Notes under the pieces: generated by a model
Databases searched by the model: none
Seen by the model: only the letters and a program-made list of their open reading frames with translations
Told to the model about the DNA's origin: nothing
Program-made: the position numbers and the translations under genes
Shown here: one piece after another, positions 39,606-63,723 of the stretch
Position numbering within the stretch: position 1 is the stretch's first letter
Layout: each line of letters begins with the position of its first letter
From: Engraulis encrasicolus
Taxonomy: Eukaryota > Chordata > Actinopteri > Clupeiformes > Engraulidae
Length of the DNA stretch: 64,000 nt
Direction of reading: 5' to 3'
Assembly: GCF_034702125.1 (NCBI RefSeq)
Contig: NC_085875.1
Span: forward strand, 21,749,152-21,813,151

Positions 39606-39913
39606 GATATCTTATTCTATAGCATTACTAAGTGGGCTTGTCTCTGAGTCACACTTATTGTTATGCGTCGTGGCCATTTTTACCTTCTACCCACCTCCGC
39701 TACAACTCCTTGGGGCTTTCAAGACAGAGACTATTCTGACTCTAAAGCCAACAGCCAGTTTGGAGATGAGTCAGCAACAAAGTTGATGATGATGATGATG
39801 TGTATATACTGTATGTATATGATGTGTATATGATGCATATACTATACAGTCATTGGCTATGACCTAATAGGTAGAGAATTGGTCTGTAGATCAGAGTTGT
39901 AGAGGGCTTTACC

Positions 39914-40250
39914 CTAATGGTCCCTCTGTAGAAAGGGTTCATGATGAGTGGTGAGGCACTGGCGTGCATCAGTTAACGCAGAAAGTCGAGGTGCTGCTGG
40001 ACTTTCTTGACCAGTGCTGCAATGTTGGTGATCCAGTAGAGGTCCTCGCTGATGCACACTCCAAGGAATTTTGCACTGCTCATTACCCCCACTACAGCAC
40101 CAATAGCCAGTGGCAGGTATTGGCTGTGGCCTCTCTGAAAGTTGATTACAATCTCCTATGTCTAGCTGACATTCAACATGAGGATCTTGTCTCTGCACCA
40201 CATGGTAGTAGAAGGTCCACCTCAATCCTGTCAACTAGTGTTAGATGAAC
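39914..40250 (-). pseudogene. LINE reverse-transcriptase fragment
   Basis: The minus strand encodes KFLGVCISEDLYWITNIAAL and then VKKVQQHLDFL, the post-catalytic part of a CR1/L2-type reverse transcriptase. Shorter matching pieces lie on both sides in shifted frames. It is truncated and degenerate. Confidence 0.6.
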
Positions 40251-40880
40251 ACCACTAGATTCAGTGTGCTCGTGTTGTGCATTCTGATGTTCCAACATCT
40301 GACATAAAGCTCATATCGGGCCAGTTTATGTATTTAGAATAAGCAGTGCACTGCTAAGACAGGACTGGATGTCATAATGTTGATTGGATGTCGTAGAGGT
40401 TCCACAGCGGTACACAGTAAATGTGTCACTGAATACACGGTGATATGCATGGCCTCCACTCTAGGCTGGAAGCCTCAAACCACCAGTCTGCTTGCAGCCC
40501 TTGCACAAGCCAGCAAGCTGAAAAAACAATAACCACAGAGCTGCAGATTGTGTGGTTGTCTTACTAGTTCTCAGAAATTATTTAGGGCAGAATGGACAGC
40601 TGAGCGCAACTGAGTCAGCTCTACTCTTTTATCTTTTACTCTTCTACCGTGATTGTCGAACATACATAAATCCAGTATATGTCTCTACAATGCAAAGAAG
40701 GCCTGCCCACAGCGCTAACAGTGGCAGGAAATAATGCAAGATGCATCATTAACCATATAGACTTTTTTCCACATCTATTCATATCTCAACTAGTCATGGA
40801 AACATTGTTCATTTCTCCACCCTATCACACATGTACCACCCCTCACCGGCTGCACAAGAGAAGAGAAGGTCCAGGTCAGG

Positions 40881-40997
40881 TATAAATGCAGCAGGTTGCT
40901 CTGGCCCCATCACTGAGATCCTGATGACCTGAGCATCCTTCTGTTATCTGTGTTCAAGTCTTTCAAAATAATTACGTTTTCATGTCTTGATCACAAG
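40881..40997 (+). promoter_or_regulatory. TATA box and untranslated exon 1 of gene 3
   Basis: TATAAATG at 40881 is followed by an exon that ends at TCACAAG|GTAAGAG (40997). The segment TCTTTCAAAATAATT (about 40960-40974) matches TCTTTCAGAATAATT in the equivalent exon of gene 4, which supports both. The next exon is the coding exon at 41192. Confidence 0.7.
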
Positions 40998-41191
40998 GTA
41001 AGAGAAAAGTTTATAGCCTATTTTCATTTGATACATAGACACCTGTTATTAATTATTAAATGTTTGTTAGTCATATTGCTGTTATTATTATTATTATTAT
41101 TGAATATACATATTCATTTACACACAGCACAAATTGGAATGCCAAAATTCACAATTTAAACTCATATGTTTTTCCTATACTGTGTTGCAGC

Positions 41192-44567
<3,376 letters not shown>

Positions 44568-44731
44568 AGTAAGTATAGGAGTTGGGATGAATGAAATAAA
44601 AGTTAATGCTGGCTATGAATATTGTCTAATTGCTGTATTTAATCTTTTGTCTTTCAAATCAGATATGATGATGTGCAGAGGCCATAGAGGACTTGAGATG
44701 AGAAATAGCAGTCACTCCACATTCAGTTCAA

Positions 44732-44804
44732 TTCTATTCTATTCTATCCTATCCTGTTCTATTCTATTCTATTCTATTCTATTCTATTCTATTCTATTCT
44801 ATTC
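44732..44804. repeat. (ATTCT)n microsatellite
   Basis: This pentanucleotide run lies in the presumed 3' untranslated exon of gene 3. A similar run (60995-61055) lies at the same place in gene 4. Confidence 0.9.
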
Positions 44805-44938
44805 GGTTTAATGCTATATTATGCTATTCTATTTCATTCATAAACACAGTTTACTTCTTATCATGACAAAATATACAATGAGCCTAGCTTTCACCTTTGC
44901 CACAGTACGTTTTGTTTGTTAGCATTTGTTTTATGCAC

Positions 44939-44944
44939 AATAAA
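44939..44944 (+). terminator. Polyadenylation signal of gene 3
   Basis: An AATAAA hexamer lies 372 bp after the stop, downstream of the putative 3' untranslated exon. Confidence 0.6.
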
Positions 44945-45264
44945 TGATAATCACGCATACAGATTTTTTTTGTTTGAGTGTTCATTCAAGCCCTTCAAAT
45001 ACTCAGCCAGCAGCATCAGTTCAGACGATCATTATGCCTCTCGACTGGAATTGTTTCACTGAATGCTTTACAGGAGAGACACTGTAAACATAAGCACAAT
45101 GAGCCAAAGTTTACTGCTGCTACATAATTATGTCTAATTCATTGCGCAATTCAGGACTCTTACAGAAGTACCGTGCATGTGCTGCCCCCTGGTGTAAAAA
45201 AATAAGAAGTTATTTTCTCCCTTTGGGGTGTACTTCTGTACTGTATGTCTGGGCATGACATTAT

Positions 45265-45450
45265 AGTGTGACTTTTTTGTCATTATTTGAGTGGGACAGT
45301 AAAGAGATGACAGGAAATAAGTGGGAGAAAGAGCTGAGGTAGGATTGGGACATGACCCTGGCTGGATTCAAACCTGGGTCCCCATGGGCAATGGTGCATG
45401 TAGTATAGGCCTATATGGTCAGGCGTATTAGCACACTGCGTCACCCCCCC
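45265..45450 (-). mobile_element. tRNA-derived SINE, minus copy
   Basis: On the minus strand it shows a GTGACGCAGTGTGCTAA head, a GGTTTGAATCCAGCC B-box-like block and the same body as the SINE at 42563. It is more diverged and has no clear target duplication. Confidence 0.7.
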
Positions 45451-45497
45451 ACCACCACCACCACTCCCCTTGTTTTTACGGTTCTAAGACTGGAGAG

Positions 45498-45530
<33 letters not shown>

Positions 45531-45569
45531 AGTGCGTGCGCGTGTGATACAGAAAGAGATTAAGTGGAA

Positions 45570-45790
45570 ATAACACAAAGAAAAGTTACATAGCCTATAC
45601 ATCAATGCCACAGCCACGATTATGAGCAATTGACACCAAGTGATGTTCATGATTGCATGACTGGCTAACACATTTTTCACATGGTGGCCTATTATTCACA
45701 GAATTATGACCGTACCTAGTGCTTTATCTGAACCAGCTTCTTCTAAGAAAGTCTTGCAAAGATCCCAATACCTACATTGTATGTGCAAGT
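45570..45790 (-). repeat. Right copy of an inverted pair around gene 3
   Basis: It is the complement of 38625-38835. A shorter related piece (TGATGTTCATGATTGCA) recurs at 50247. Confidence 0.8.
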
Positions 45791-45811
45791 AGGCGCATGG
45801 GTGTGTGTGAG

Positions 45812-45816
<5 letters not shown>

Positions 45817-45902
<86 letters not shown>
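45817..45902. repeat. (GT)n microsatellite
   Basis: This GT tract lies downstream of gene 3, next to the inverted repeat copy. Confidence 0.95.
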
Positions 45903-45906
<4 letters not shown>

Positions 45907-46300
45907 CGCGAGAGTTTGTGTGTTAGTGTGTGTGTTTGTGTGAGCATACGTCTGTGTTGTGTGTGTGTGTGAGTGCATGTTATTTACCCACAGTGCTGGT
46001 GTTGCATTGCAGATTGCTTTGATTTAGTGATTATCTGTGGTTTTGTAGACAGCGCATCGTGCATCACTTCATATCTTGTTTCAGATGCCATACTTTGCTG
46101 GTGAAACTCTGAGACAAAGGTCCTCAGATGATGTGTCACAAACCTACCACAAGCTACTTGTTTCAGAAGTTCAGAGTTTACAACTCATTGTGAAAAAGAC
46201 AACATGATGTTTAAGATCAAACATAGTTAATTTCAGAATAAGTGTACAACTCATTGTGAAAAAGAGAATGCCAGACAAACATGTGGTGTACTAACCTGGG

Positions 46301-46468
46301 GTCCGTTTCTCGATTCTTGTTGTTGCTAACCGTCTTAAGACCGTCTTAAGACCGTCTTACCGTTCCCTTGGATTTAGTGGTGAGCGTCGCTGTCGAGAGA
46401 GAGTTGAGTCGCTCTTACGAAGGACGTTGCTACCGTCGTTAGCAAAGACGCTTTCGAGATACGGACCC
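46301..46468. mobile_element. Small MITE
   Basis: GGGGTCCGTTTCTCGA at the left and TTCGAGATACGGACCCC at the right are near-complementary. GTCTTAAGACC repeats lie inside. Length is about 168 bp. Confidence 0.7.
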
Positions 46469-46517
46469 CTGGTTCTCACCAGATGAACGTGGCTCTGCCT
46501 ATAGCTTGTGTGTAGCC

Positions 46518-46953
46518 TGATCTCCAAAAATTCCGTGCTCCTGGACACGGATGTTAAGGACACGAAATGGGCACGAATTCCGTGATGGGCACACGGAAGT
46601 GCTTTCTATATTCCCAAAGCACTGTGTTAACTCTATCATCAGAAAATACATACCGAATGCTAATCCTAAACAAAATAATGCTATAGCAATTTAAGTTGTG
46701 CCCTGACAAAAACATTCCCTAACCTTAACATGCCATTAAAGACATATTTTTGAGAAATACCTTTACTAGTTGGTTGATAGGCTACCAAATTCATATAATG
46801 AATGTAAGAATGTTAGCTGTGCCCAGACCAAAACAATCCCTAACCCTAACCTGTGTGTCCTTCTGTGTGTCCATCACGGAAAACAATTCTGTGTCCAGGA
46901 GCACTGAATTTTGGCAAAATCAGTGTCCAGGAGAACGGAATTTTTGGAGATCA
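46518..46953. mobile_element. Fold-back MITE
   Basis: TGATCTCCAAAAATTCCGTG at the left and its near-complement ending GGAATTTTTGGAGATCA at 46953 bound a 436-bp element. Internal copies of GTGTCCAGGAG add to the symmetry. Confidence 0.75.
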
Positions 46954-47399
46954 TGTTGCAGCATGGCTGTGCGTAGGCCTATACTACAGCAGTCGAGTAC
47001 AGCACAAATGACCAATGTGAGTTCATATCCCACACTCTCAGGAGTTGAATTAAACCTTTGAATAAGTGAAATAATCTAGACGCTGCACTCAATTTAAAAC
47101 TAAATGTACAATTTATATGGTGAAATTACTCATTAGGGGTTAACATCGAGTTCCAAAAAGATATTCAGAGCTTGTGCTATTTTCTGTGTGTTGCAATCTG
47201 TTTCTGTGCAGCTCTCACTCATGCTTAACAACTGGAGGGCCATTTTAAGTAAGCACACCTGCTACTTAACCCCCCCCCCTTTTTTTTTAAGGAAGAATCA
47301 CATTCTTTAAAGGTCCAGTAATTGTAGTCCTTTATTTTCAAAATGTATGCTGCCCATTTACAAATTACATCTTTGAATTTGAAATTTGACACTGAAAAG

Positions 47400-47731
47400 C
47401 AACTTAAGATTCAAGTTTATTACGTCTTATTATAGGTTTGAAGCCTATAAAGAGTAAAAATTGTTGTGTTTTTTGTGTCCTCAAAAAGATTAAAAAATAA
47501 AAATAGAAAAGAGGGGGGGGGGGGTGAAAAAAGTGCAAAGAAAGTGCCTTGTTGTCTTCAGCATGAGTTCAGTAATCTAACTGTTTGGTGGAAGAAACTG
47601 GAGTCTGGTAGTGTGAGATTTCAGGCTTCTGTACCGTTTCCCAGATGGTAATATAGTAAACAGTTCATGTTTGGGGTGACTAGGATCAGCCAAGATTTGT
47701 TTTGCCTTCCTGATGCTCCTTCCCTCAAATA
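47400..47731 (-). pseudogene. LINE 3' part, interrupted by the palindromic element
   Basis: The minus strand encodes FEGRSIRKAKQILADPSHPK and then LPSGKRYRSLKS, the end of a LINE reverse-transcriptase protein, followed by an A/T-rich tail. The upstream codons of the same protein lie beyond the insertion, at 48841 onward. Confidence 0.75.
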
Positions 47732-48838
47732 CAGCTCCAGGCCTTTTTATTAGAATACCATGAAAAAGTTGATTTATTTCCATAATTCCATCAATAATGT
47801 TAAACTGTCATGGATTGTAGATTCATGGCCCAGTTTTTTAACTATTCCGATCATTAAATTGTTTATTTTTACACATTTTGGTCTTCCAGCTCAAAAAAAA
47901 ACATGCATTGGGGAATTCACATCATTAGAATATTGTAATAAAATCACAATTTTCTTCATCAAAATTTGTTTCACATCAGTGCACATCAAATCAGTTGAAC
48001 TTTGGTACTTTCTACACAGCATGCAATGTTCAATACTTGGTTAGGACTCTCTCTGTCTTAATATTATTAATAATAACGGCCATGAAGCGTTTAACATTGA
48101 AGTCAATGGCAGAAACAGTGCATGGGAGTAATGGAAGGCCAGATATCCTTGATGCTTTGCCATCAGCTGTTTTTGTATAGCTGACCTGGTGTCCCACACT
48201 TCCCTCTTCAATATACCCGAAGATTTCCATGCCACGTTTTGGTGTTAACTCACCAGTTTAATTCTAACTCAACAGAAATTAAACCCCATTCATTTTCAAT
48301 GGGGATTCATTTCTGGTTATTTAGAATTAAACTGGTGAGTTAGCGCCAAAACGTGGCATGGAAATCTACAGGGTATATTGAAGAGTGAAGTGTGGGGTAC
48401 CAGGTCAACAAACAAGAACAGCTGACAGCAAAGCATCAAGGATATCTGGGCTTCCATAACTGCCATGCACTGTTTTTCCATTGACTTCAATGTTAAACGC
48501 ATCATGGCCATTATGAAGACAGAGAATGTCCTAACCAAGTATTGACCATTGCATGTTATGTAGAAAGTACCAAATTCCAACTGATATAATGTGACCCGAA
48601 TTTTGATGAAGAAAAATGTGATTTTATAACAATATTCTAATACCGGTAATGCGAATTCCCCAATTCATGGGTTTTTTGAGCTGGAAGGCCAACGTATATA
48701 AAAAGAAAAACAATAATGTTTGCAATTGTTAAAAAACTGGGCCATGAATCTACAATCCATGACAGTTTAACATTATTGATGGAATTATGGAAATAAATCA
48801 ACTTTTTCATGGTATTCTAATAAAAAGGCCTGGAGCTG
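47732..48838. mobile_element. 1.1 kb palindromic DNA element, TA target duplication
   Basis: The two halves (47732 to about 48285 and about 48300 to 48838) are near-perfect inverted copies, so the whole element can fold back on itself. The ends read CAGCTCCAGGCC and its complement, with TA on both sides (47730-47731 and 48839-48840), the Tc1/mariner-type target. Each half carries ATGAAAAAGTTGATTTATTT and related A/T-rich blocks. There is no transposase. Confidence 0.88.
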
Positions 48839-48840
48839 TA

Positions 48841-48900
48841 GCTCCAGTATGGAGGGTAAGTCACAGCCGCATTGCTTACAGTACAAGAATTCACTTAAAA
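48841..48900 (-). pseudogene. Upstream LINE segment split off by the palindromic element
   Basis: The minus strand reads CGCDLPSILEL directly up to the TA. Across the insertion the next codons are FEGRSIRKA, in frame when one TA is counted once. This is the standard junction seen in CR1/L2-type proteins. Confidence 0.7.
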
Positions 48901-49379
48901 TAAGCGAATGATAAGGATCAAGAAAACAGTAAATGTTGACATGATACCTTTGGCTCTGATGATCAATAGCCGATATGAACTTGTGTGAAAGAATACACAT
49001 CCAAATCCAATTGATTAAATGACTGATTTGGTTTGTTTGGCTTACTTATAGATTTCTGGAGAATCAAAACAATTAGCAGTCAGCAACTGCTGGACTTCTT
49101 TTTGGGGCTTCAGTTGCTCACAGGTCTTTTTTGACAAACTTCTTTAGAATAGGATGCAGCTCTGCAATGATAAAAAGTTTTTGCAGCGCTTGCAATTCAC
49201 AGACAGTTCAAAGATAATCATCACGCAGTGTGACATGTGGTTAGTTCGTTTAAAGAAGGACTACAGAGCAGACTGGTGACATGTTGTGCCTGTGTATTTT
49301 ATAACTGAGAAGGAAACATTTCAAAGTAGGGCCGTAACCAGGATTTTTCAATTACAGAGGTCAAATCTTGTAACACATT

Positions 49380-49615
49380 GTACACATTGGATTACATTAC
49401 CATACAGTCAGCTGATGCTTTTATCCAGTGTAGCTTACAGATACAGCAGGGTATTGGTTACAGTCTCAGGAGCAGTGTGAGGATAGGTGCCTTGTTCAAG
49501 TGCACTTCAGCCATGGAGGGAGATAGGGAGAGAGAGGGTGGGGATTGAACCTGCAACCCTGTGATCTACAGTCCAACTCCCTAAGCATTACACCATGGCA
49601 GCCCCATCACGCCAT
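49380..49615 (+). repeat. Dispersed teleost-type repeat
   Basis: It starts with CAGTCAGCTGATGCTTTTAT, passes through GTGCACTTCAGCCATGG and ends with GGGATTGAACCTGCAACCCT and CACCATGGCAGCCC. Similar pieces occur at 20018 and 63390. Confidence 0.55.
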
Positions 49616-49915
49616 GGTTACACCACGGCTGTATACAAGGGAGTCATTTTGAGTTGGTATTCTATATTTGGAAATATTTAATCACTCCTACTACACCCAA
49701 GGAAATGATTGGAGGTGATTTTAAAATGTATTATACTGTATTTAGATTTGTGCCGTCAGAAAAAAGAAGAGTGTATATAGCAGAAAATGTGCAAGTGTAA
49801 GCCTATTCCTGTTCCCTATGGGGTCGATCAAGTGCAAGTGCAAGTGGGGTCATTTAGGAATCTAAAGTAGCTGCATCAAGAATTTAGTGATTTTTGTTGA
49901 AGTCAGCTCTGATCC

Positions 49916-50430
<515 letters not shown>

Positions 50431-50456
50431 TATGTGTGTGTGTGTGCGCGCGCGCG

Positions 50457-50488
<32 letters not shown>

Positions 50489-50679
50489 TGTGTGTGTGCG
50501 TGTAAGTGTAAGTGTGCACGTGCAGGGCAGCTGAAAGCTTTGGACAGGCCCCGGACAGTCATCTGAAAGGGCCCCCCCTATACATACAGTACAGTGTAAT
50601 TAAGACAGAATTCTGGGCCCTCTTGGCCTTCTCCCTGGACCCAGGGCAACTGACCATTTTGTCCCCCCCTGTTGTCTTC

Positions 50680-50780
<101 letters not shown>

Positions 50781-51319
50781 TTGCGTGTCCATTTGTCTGT
50801 GTGTTTAGATTAATGGTGTAGATAAAGGCAGCGTTGCGCTGCAATGGCATGCTAATACAACCACAGAGCTCTTAGCAAGAAATATGAGAAGCCAGCACAG
50901 ACTAGCGGCATCAGATATTACAGCCAAAGATGTGTGTTAAAACCAACTCATTTGCACTCAAAGTCTATTTTTATGCCATGGTCTGACTTTGCTATTCCAT
51001 GGTATCCAAATTCTGAGCCAGCCACTCAGCATACTGAACCTTACCTTAACTTTCGCCAAATATTTTACATATAGTTATTGTTAATCTAACTGTTAAAGCA
51101 CATTGAGCTTGGGCGGTATTTCAGAAATAAGTCCGACATCATCACTGAAAGTTTTTACGTACACTATTTTACGTTGCAAATGTGCTTTACATAAGCATTT
51201 TATTTGCATGTGCGAGAAAATATTGTATGACATTATTGTATGTATAAACTTTAAGCAATATTGTCTTACCCTTTCAGATAATTTTGTTCCGGGCCCTGCC
51301 AAATCTGTTATTCGTGCTA

Positions 51320-51475
51320 TACTATCATTACCACGAATCGGCATGGATAAGATTGGTTGGCAAGGTGGCTAAACCTCTATCGTGAATACCACGAATCGCC
51401 ACGGATAAATTTGGTTGGCAAGGTGTCTAAACCTCTATCGTGAATACCACGAATCGCCACGGATAAGATTGGTTG
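51320..51475 (+). repeat. Tandem repeat, period about 67 bp
   Basis: Two and a half units contain TACCACGAATCG, CACGGATAA, TTGGTTGGCAAGGTG and CTAAACCTCTATCGTGAA. Differences between units are few. Confidence 0.85.
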
Positions 51476-51991
51476 AAAAGATGAAGCTGTTACACCTCGT
51501 GCAGTAGTGTCAACAATAATCGATTCGGCAATGCATTGCAATGCAGGGCAGGACATTTCAATAATCGATTCGGCAAATGCCATAATGCTGCATATTTTTT
51601 CAAGTTTCAATTACTTTCTTGGGCATTTCCGGAGCAAATGAACTTGAAATGAAATGAAAGCACTTCAAAGCATTGCAAACTGTAGGACTGACACACAACA
51701 GCCAATAGTAAAATGTTGTTCAGTATCGGACACCTTGTATTGCCTCATGAATGATGAAAAATTTCCCTTGCTTTCAGTAGAAATGTAATGCATTGCTATG
51801 CATTGTAGAATCGGACTGAAGCGATTCAAATTGAATCGTTACCTCCTGAATCGTAATCTAATCGAATCGTCAGGCTAGTGCCAATGCACACCACTAGAAG
51901 AAAGTCTTGTAAATATCATATGACTCTCAGTATTCACTCAAGGGGAGGACGTCCTAGTGTTCAGGAGGAGGCCCTACGACATCAAAATCTG

Positions 51992-52127
51992 TATAAATAC
52001 GAGGCAGCCACGCTGCAACTTCAGAGGTGGCCTGGAAGGCCTTGAAGACAGCTTGGTTTCCTGTTTGCCCGTGCTCAGCTCTTTCAGAATAATTCACCTC
52101 GAGAACATCTCATGTGCCACATCATAG
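51992..52127 (+). promoter_or_regulatory. TATA box and untranslated exon 1 of gene 4
   Basis: TATAAATAC at 51992 is followed by an exon ending ATCATAG|GTAGGA (52127). The TCTTTCAGAATAATT block matches the equivalent exon of gene 3. The coding exon follows at 52678. Confidence 0.7.
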
Positions 52128-52677
52128 GTAGGACGCACAGACAATACACAAATGGTTATGCACATACTTGTAGCCTATACAGACACACTCTGGTCTGTTA
52201 AAACAGCAAAGTATTACAGAGTGTTTACGGTATAGTATTTGTTAATAACTCTTAATTGTGCAGTGCCAATCAGCACATATACATACGATGTGCCAGTGAG
52301 AGAGAACATGGGCATTCCACCTCATAATTTCATAGCAATACAAAAGGCAGTGATAATTCATAGTACTCTGGGACCAAATACACTGCAAATGTCCAATCAA
52401 CACTGTTAATGTTGAAGCCACACTGCATTTTTTTTTTATTGTGTATGTATTTTGCAGGATTTTTTGGCATCCTACCATATATCTTCGGATTTAAATGTGT
52501 TTACCCACATAAATACTACATTTAATATTTGTTATACTTATATAACATACTATTATTATATGATATACTTATATTTGTTATACTATAAAACACATAGATA
52601 TGACTCAAATGTAATTTAGAATAACAACAAATGTAATTTAGAGTAACAATAACTCGTTTATGTGATTGTAATATAGC

Positions 52678-60962
<8,285 letters not shown>

Positions 60963-61115
60963 TTTTGTCTAGCTCTATTATTCTGTTGATTTCTATTCTA
61001 TTCCATTCCATTCCATTCTGTTCTATTCTATTTTTATTCTATTCTATTCTATTCTATTAATTTCATATGTCAAAGAGGGAAAACTTGTTTACTTTACTTA
61101 CTGTATGCACTTCAA

Positions 61116-61121
61116 AATAAA
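61116..61121 (+). terminator. Polyadenylation signal of gene 4
   Basis: An AATAAA hexamer lies about 150 bp after the possible final exon. An (ATTCT)n-like run precedes it, as in gene 3. Confidence 0.6.
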
Positions 61122-61229
61122 GGCAACCAATGAGAATAGCAACAATTCATTTGTAGTTTATAATGAGTATTGAAGGGATGGAGATTCACACGCTCTCAAA
61201 ACAGAAAAGAACATCCGTATCACATTCTT

Positions 61230-61382
61230 TTTTAAAGATGTTTTTGGGCTTTTGTACCTTTATTTTAGGACAGGATAGTGAGAGAGGCAGGAAATGAGGG
61301 GGAAAGGACCTTGCGTTGGAGTTGAACTTGGTTTGCTGGCCTAATGGTACGGCGTCTTAGCTCATTGAGCCACTGTGACCAT
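61230..61382 (-). mobile_element. tRNA-derived SINE, minus copy
   Basis: On the minus strand the head GGTCACAGTGGCTCAATGAG, a B-box-like GTTCAACTCCAACG block and a tail similar to the SINE at 42563 are visible. It is diverged. Confidence 0.6.
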
Positions 61383-61385
61383 ATC

Positions 61386-63300
61386 ACATTCTTAGATAGG
61401 CCTATGTGTTGATTGCAATGACATACAGTGCTTAGTCATAAGCTTCAGTCGACACACAAACACATGCAGAGACGCACGTGCACACGCGTGCACACATGCG
61501 CAGACACACACACACACACACACACACCCGACACAGCCCCACATAGTGCCAGTCCCTGAGTTCTTGGCAACAGAAAGGATGCTGCATGAAATGGAATCTC
61601 TTGATGAAATAATTTCCCCTCGCTGAAATGAATGACATCTATTCCCAATCCACCCCCACTCCCTCTCCAGATGCCACCACCCCACCTCTCATTCCCCATT
61701 CCCCTGGTGTAATTAATGAAATTGTATTTAGCTGCTTAAACTCGTCCTTCCTAAATGTCACATACGGAAAGAGGAATCTGCTCTGATAATATTTATTCAG
61801 AGAGTGGAGGAGCGGGGGAGGAGGGTGGAGGAAAAGGAGAGGAGGAAGAGGAGGGAGAAATGATTAAGAATTTAATCAGATCAAGCCAGTCAGTGTGACC
61901 TCATAGCGGTTTTCTGTGCTCTTTTGTAAATATCACTGTCAACTTATGCCTAATACCTGTGTGACTGTGCAGATTGCAGTTGTGATAATTAATTGGATAG
62001 ATGGATAAGGTGGGTAGAATCGGTATTTCTATCAGCCCAGACAATGTACTTGCTGACTCTGACTGCTGGTAGGGCACATTGTGGTTATGTAATTTGTGAG
62101 CTTATGCAGATGTTAACGGGTATAAATAGGAGTGTGGGACCAAATAATGCCATTTTAAGTCCATTAAGACATGCAAACGATCGATGCTTGTATTAATAAA
62201 ACGTTGAATGTTTGAATTTGTAATGAAGCATAATAAAGAGTAAAATGATTCAGTAAATGTGCAAAACTGCTTTATGAAAATAAACTTAGAGAAAGACAAA
62301 GTTAGACTTTGTTTTAAATTCTCTCTCTATGGTTTGACATGTGTTTTCGTATGCGGTACCCGTCAAACTATACCAGTAATCCAATGTGTGATTTGTTGCT
62401 ACTCTGACCCTTTCATTTTGCTTGTCATTGTTCTTGAACCAGTGACATGGACATTTACATGTAGTAACATGTAAGATACAAGATACGAGATATCTTACTG
62501 TCATGTGTACATGAATTCCAGAATTCATGTGCAGTGAAAAGTTTCCCTGCTCGGAGAGTGCCAAAAAAGGTAAGTAAAAAATAAAAATTAGGAAAAGTTT
62601 TGAAAAAATATACACTTTGTATAAAACTTTTTTTTTTCTTTGAGTGTGAAAACGCAGATTGGAGAAGAAGGGACTATCTCACTTGAACTAGATCATGCTT
62701 CTGTTAGAAAAGTTTCCCAAGCCAAACCAACACTGGGTGTGTAAAGATGAGTAAAAGTTAATGAAATGGGACAAAAGGAATGGCAAATGGCATGGAAGAG
62801 ATCGAGAAACACTAGAGGAGGCCATTGGGTATGGGTAAAAAACATTTGGGCGGTCGTTGCAAATTAATTGATTTTGCAAAATCCGCCCTGAATGATGGGA
62901 GCTGGCACGCTCGCTCAAAGACCCATTACCAGCAATCAATTGAAATCTGTTTTACTCCTGCCAAAGAAGCCAATTAGGACATTTCATTTCACTTTTTGAT
63001 TTACAACGCCTATGTCCTGAAAGCTACCACAATTTACCGGAAATGGAGGACGTAAAGGTGGTGGTGGTGGTGTGTGTGTGGGGGGGGGGGGGTTGTTGGA
63101 AGCAGACCAATGCTCATCTATCTGTTGGGATAAGGAGAGGTGAGAGGAAAGGGGGAGGGAGAAGAAGAGAGGGAGGACGGAGGGCAGGAGAGTAGTAGAG
63201 GATGGGTGGGGAAAACAGGGGGAAGAGATGAGATGAATAAAAGAGACAAGGGAGAAAGTTCAAGGGGGTGAAGTATACACAGGGTTTCACAGTGTTATTT
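61386..63300. other. Intergenic DNA without a supported gene
   Basis: I find a CA tract (61505-61528), purine-rich runs (61795-61860 and 63130-63200), a G run (63081-63092) and a small ACATGAATTCCAGAATTCATGT palindrome centre (62508-62531). There are no exons that match the protease family and no other recognisable protein. Confidence 0.45.
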
Positions 63301-63389
63301 TAACACTTACAGTGGGAGCCACTTCCTTTGTTCCTCTCCCCATCGCCACACCATGCAACTTCCATGAGCTTTGCAAAGTGTTAATGTGA

Positions 63390-63690
63390 ATGTGAAGTGA
63401 AAGCCCAACTGGGAAGCTCCAACTCCCATTGTCATTGTGACACAGCAAGTTGTGACAAGTGTGCACTGTACACTGCACACAACGAAATTGCCCGTGCAAG
63501 GGGCAGCCCCCAATGGCACCCCAAGGGAGCAGTGTAGTGGGAGAGTACCATGCTTAGGGTACCTTAGTCATGGAGGAAGATTGGAGAGAGCACTGGTTAA
63601 TTACTTCCCCCACCAACCTAGCGAGTCAGGAGTTGAACCAGTAACCTTTGGGATACAAGTCTGACACCCTAACCACTTACCCATGACTCA
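63390..63690 (+). repeat. Dispersed teleost-type repeat
   Basis: The ordered blocks GTGCACTGTACACTGCACAC, GGCACCCCAAGGGAGCAGTG, TTGAACCAGTAACCTTTGGG and CTAACCACTTACCC resemble the 3' part of the repeat at 49380. The class is unresolved. Confidence 0.5.
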
Positions 63691-63723
63691 TAATGTGTTG
63701 GTGATTAATGGAGATGTCTACCC

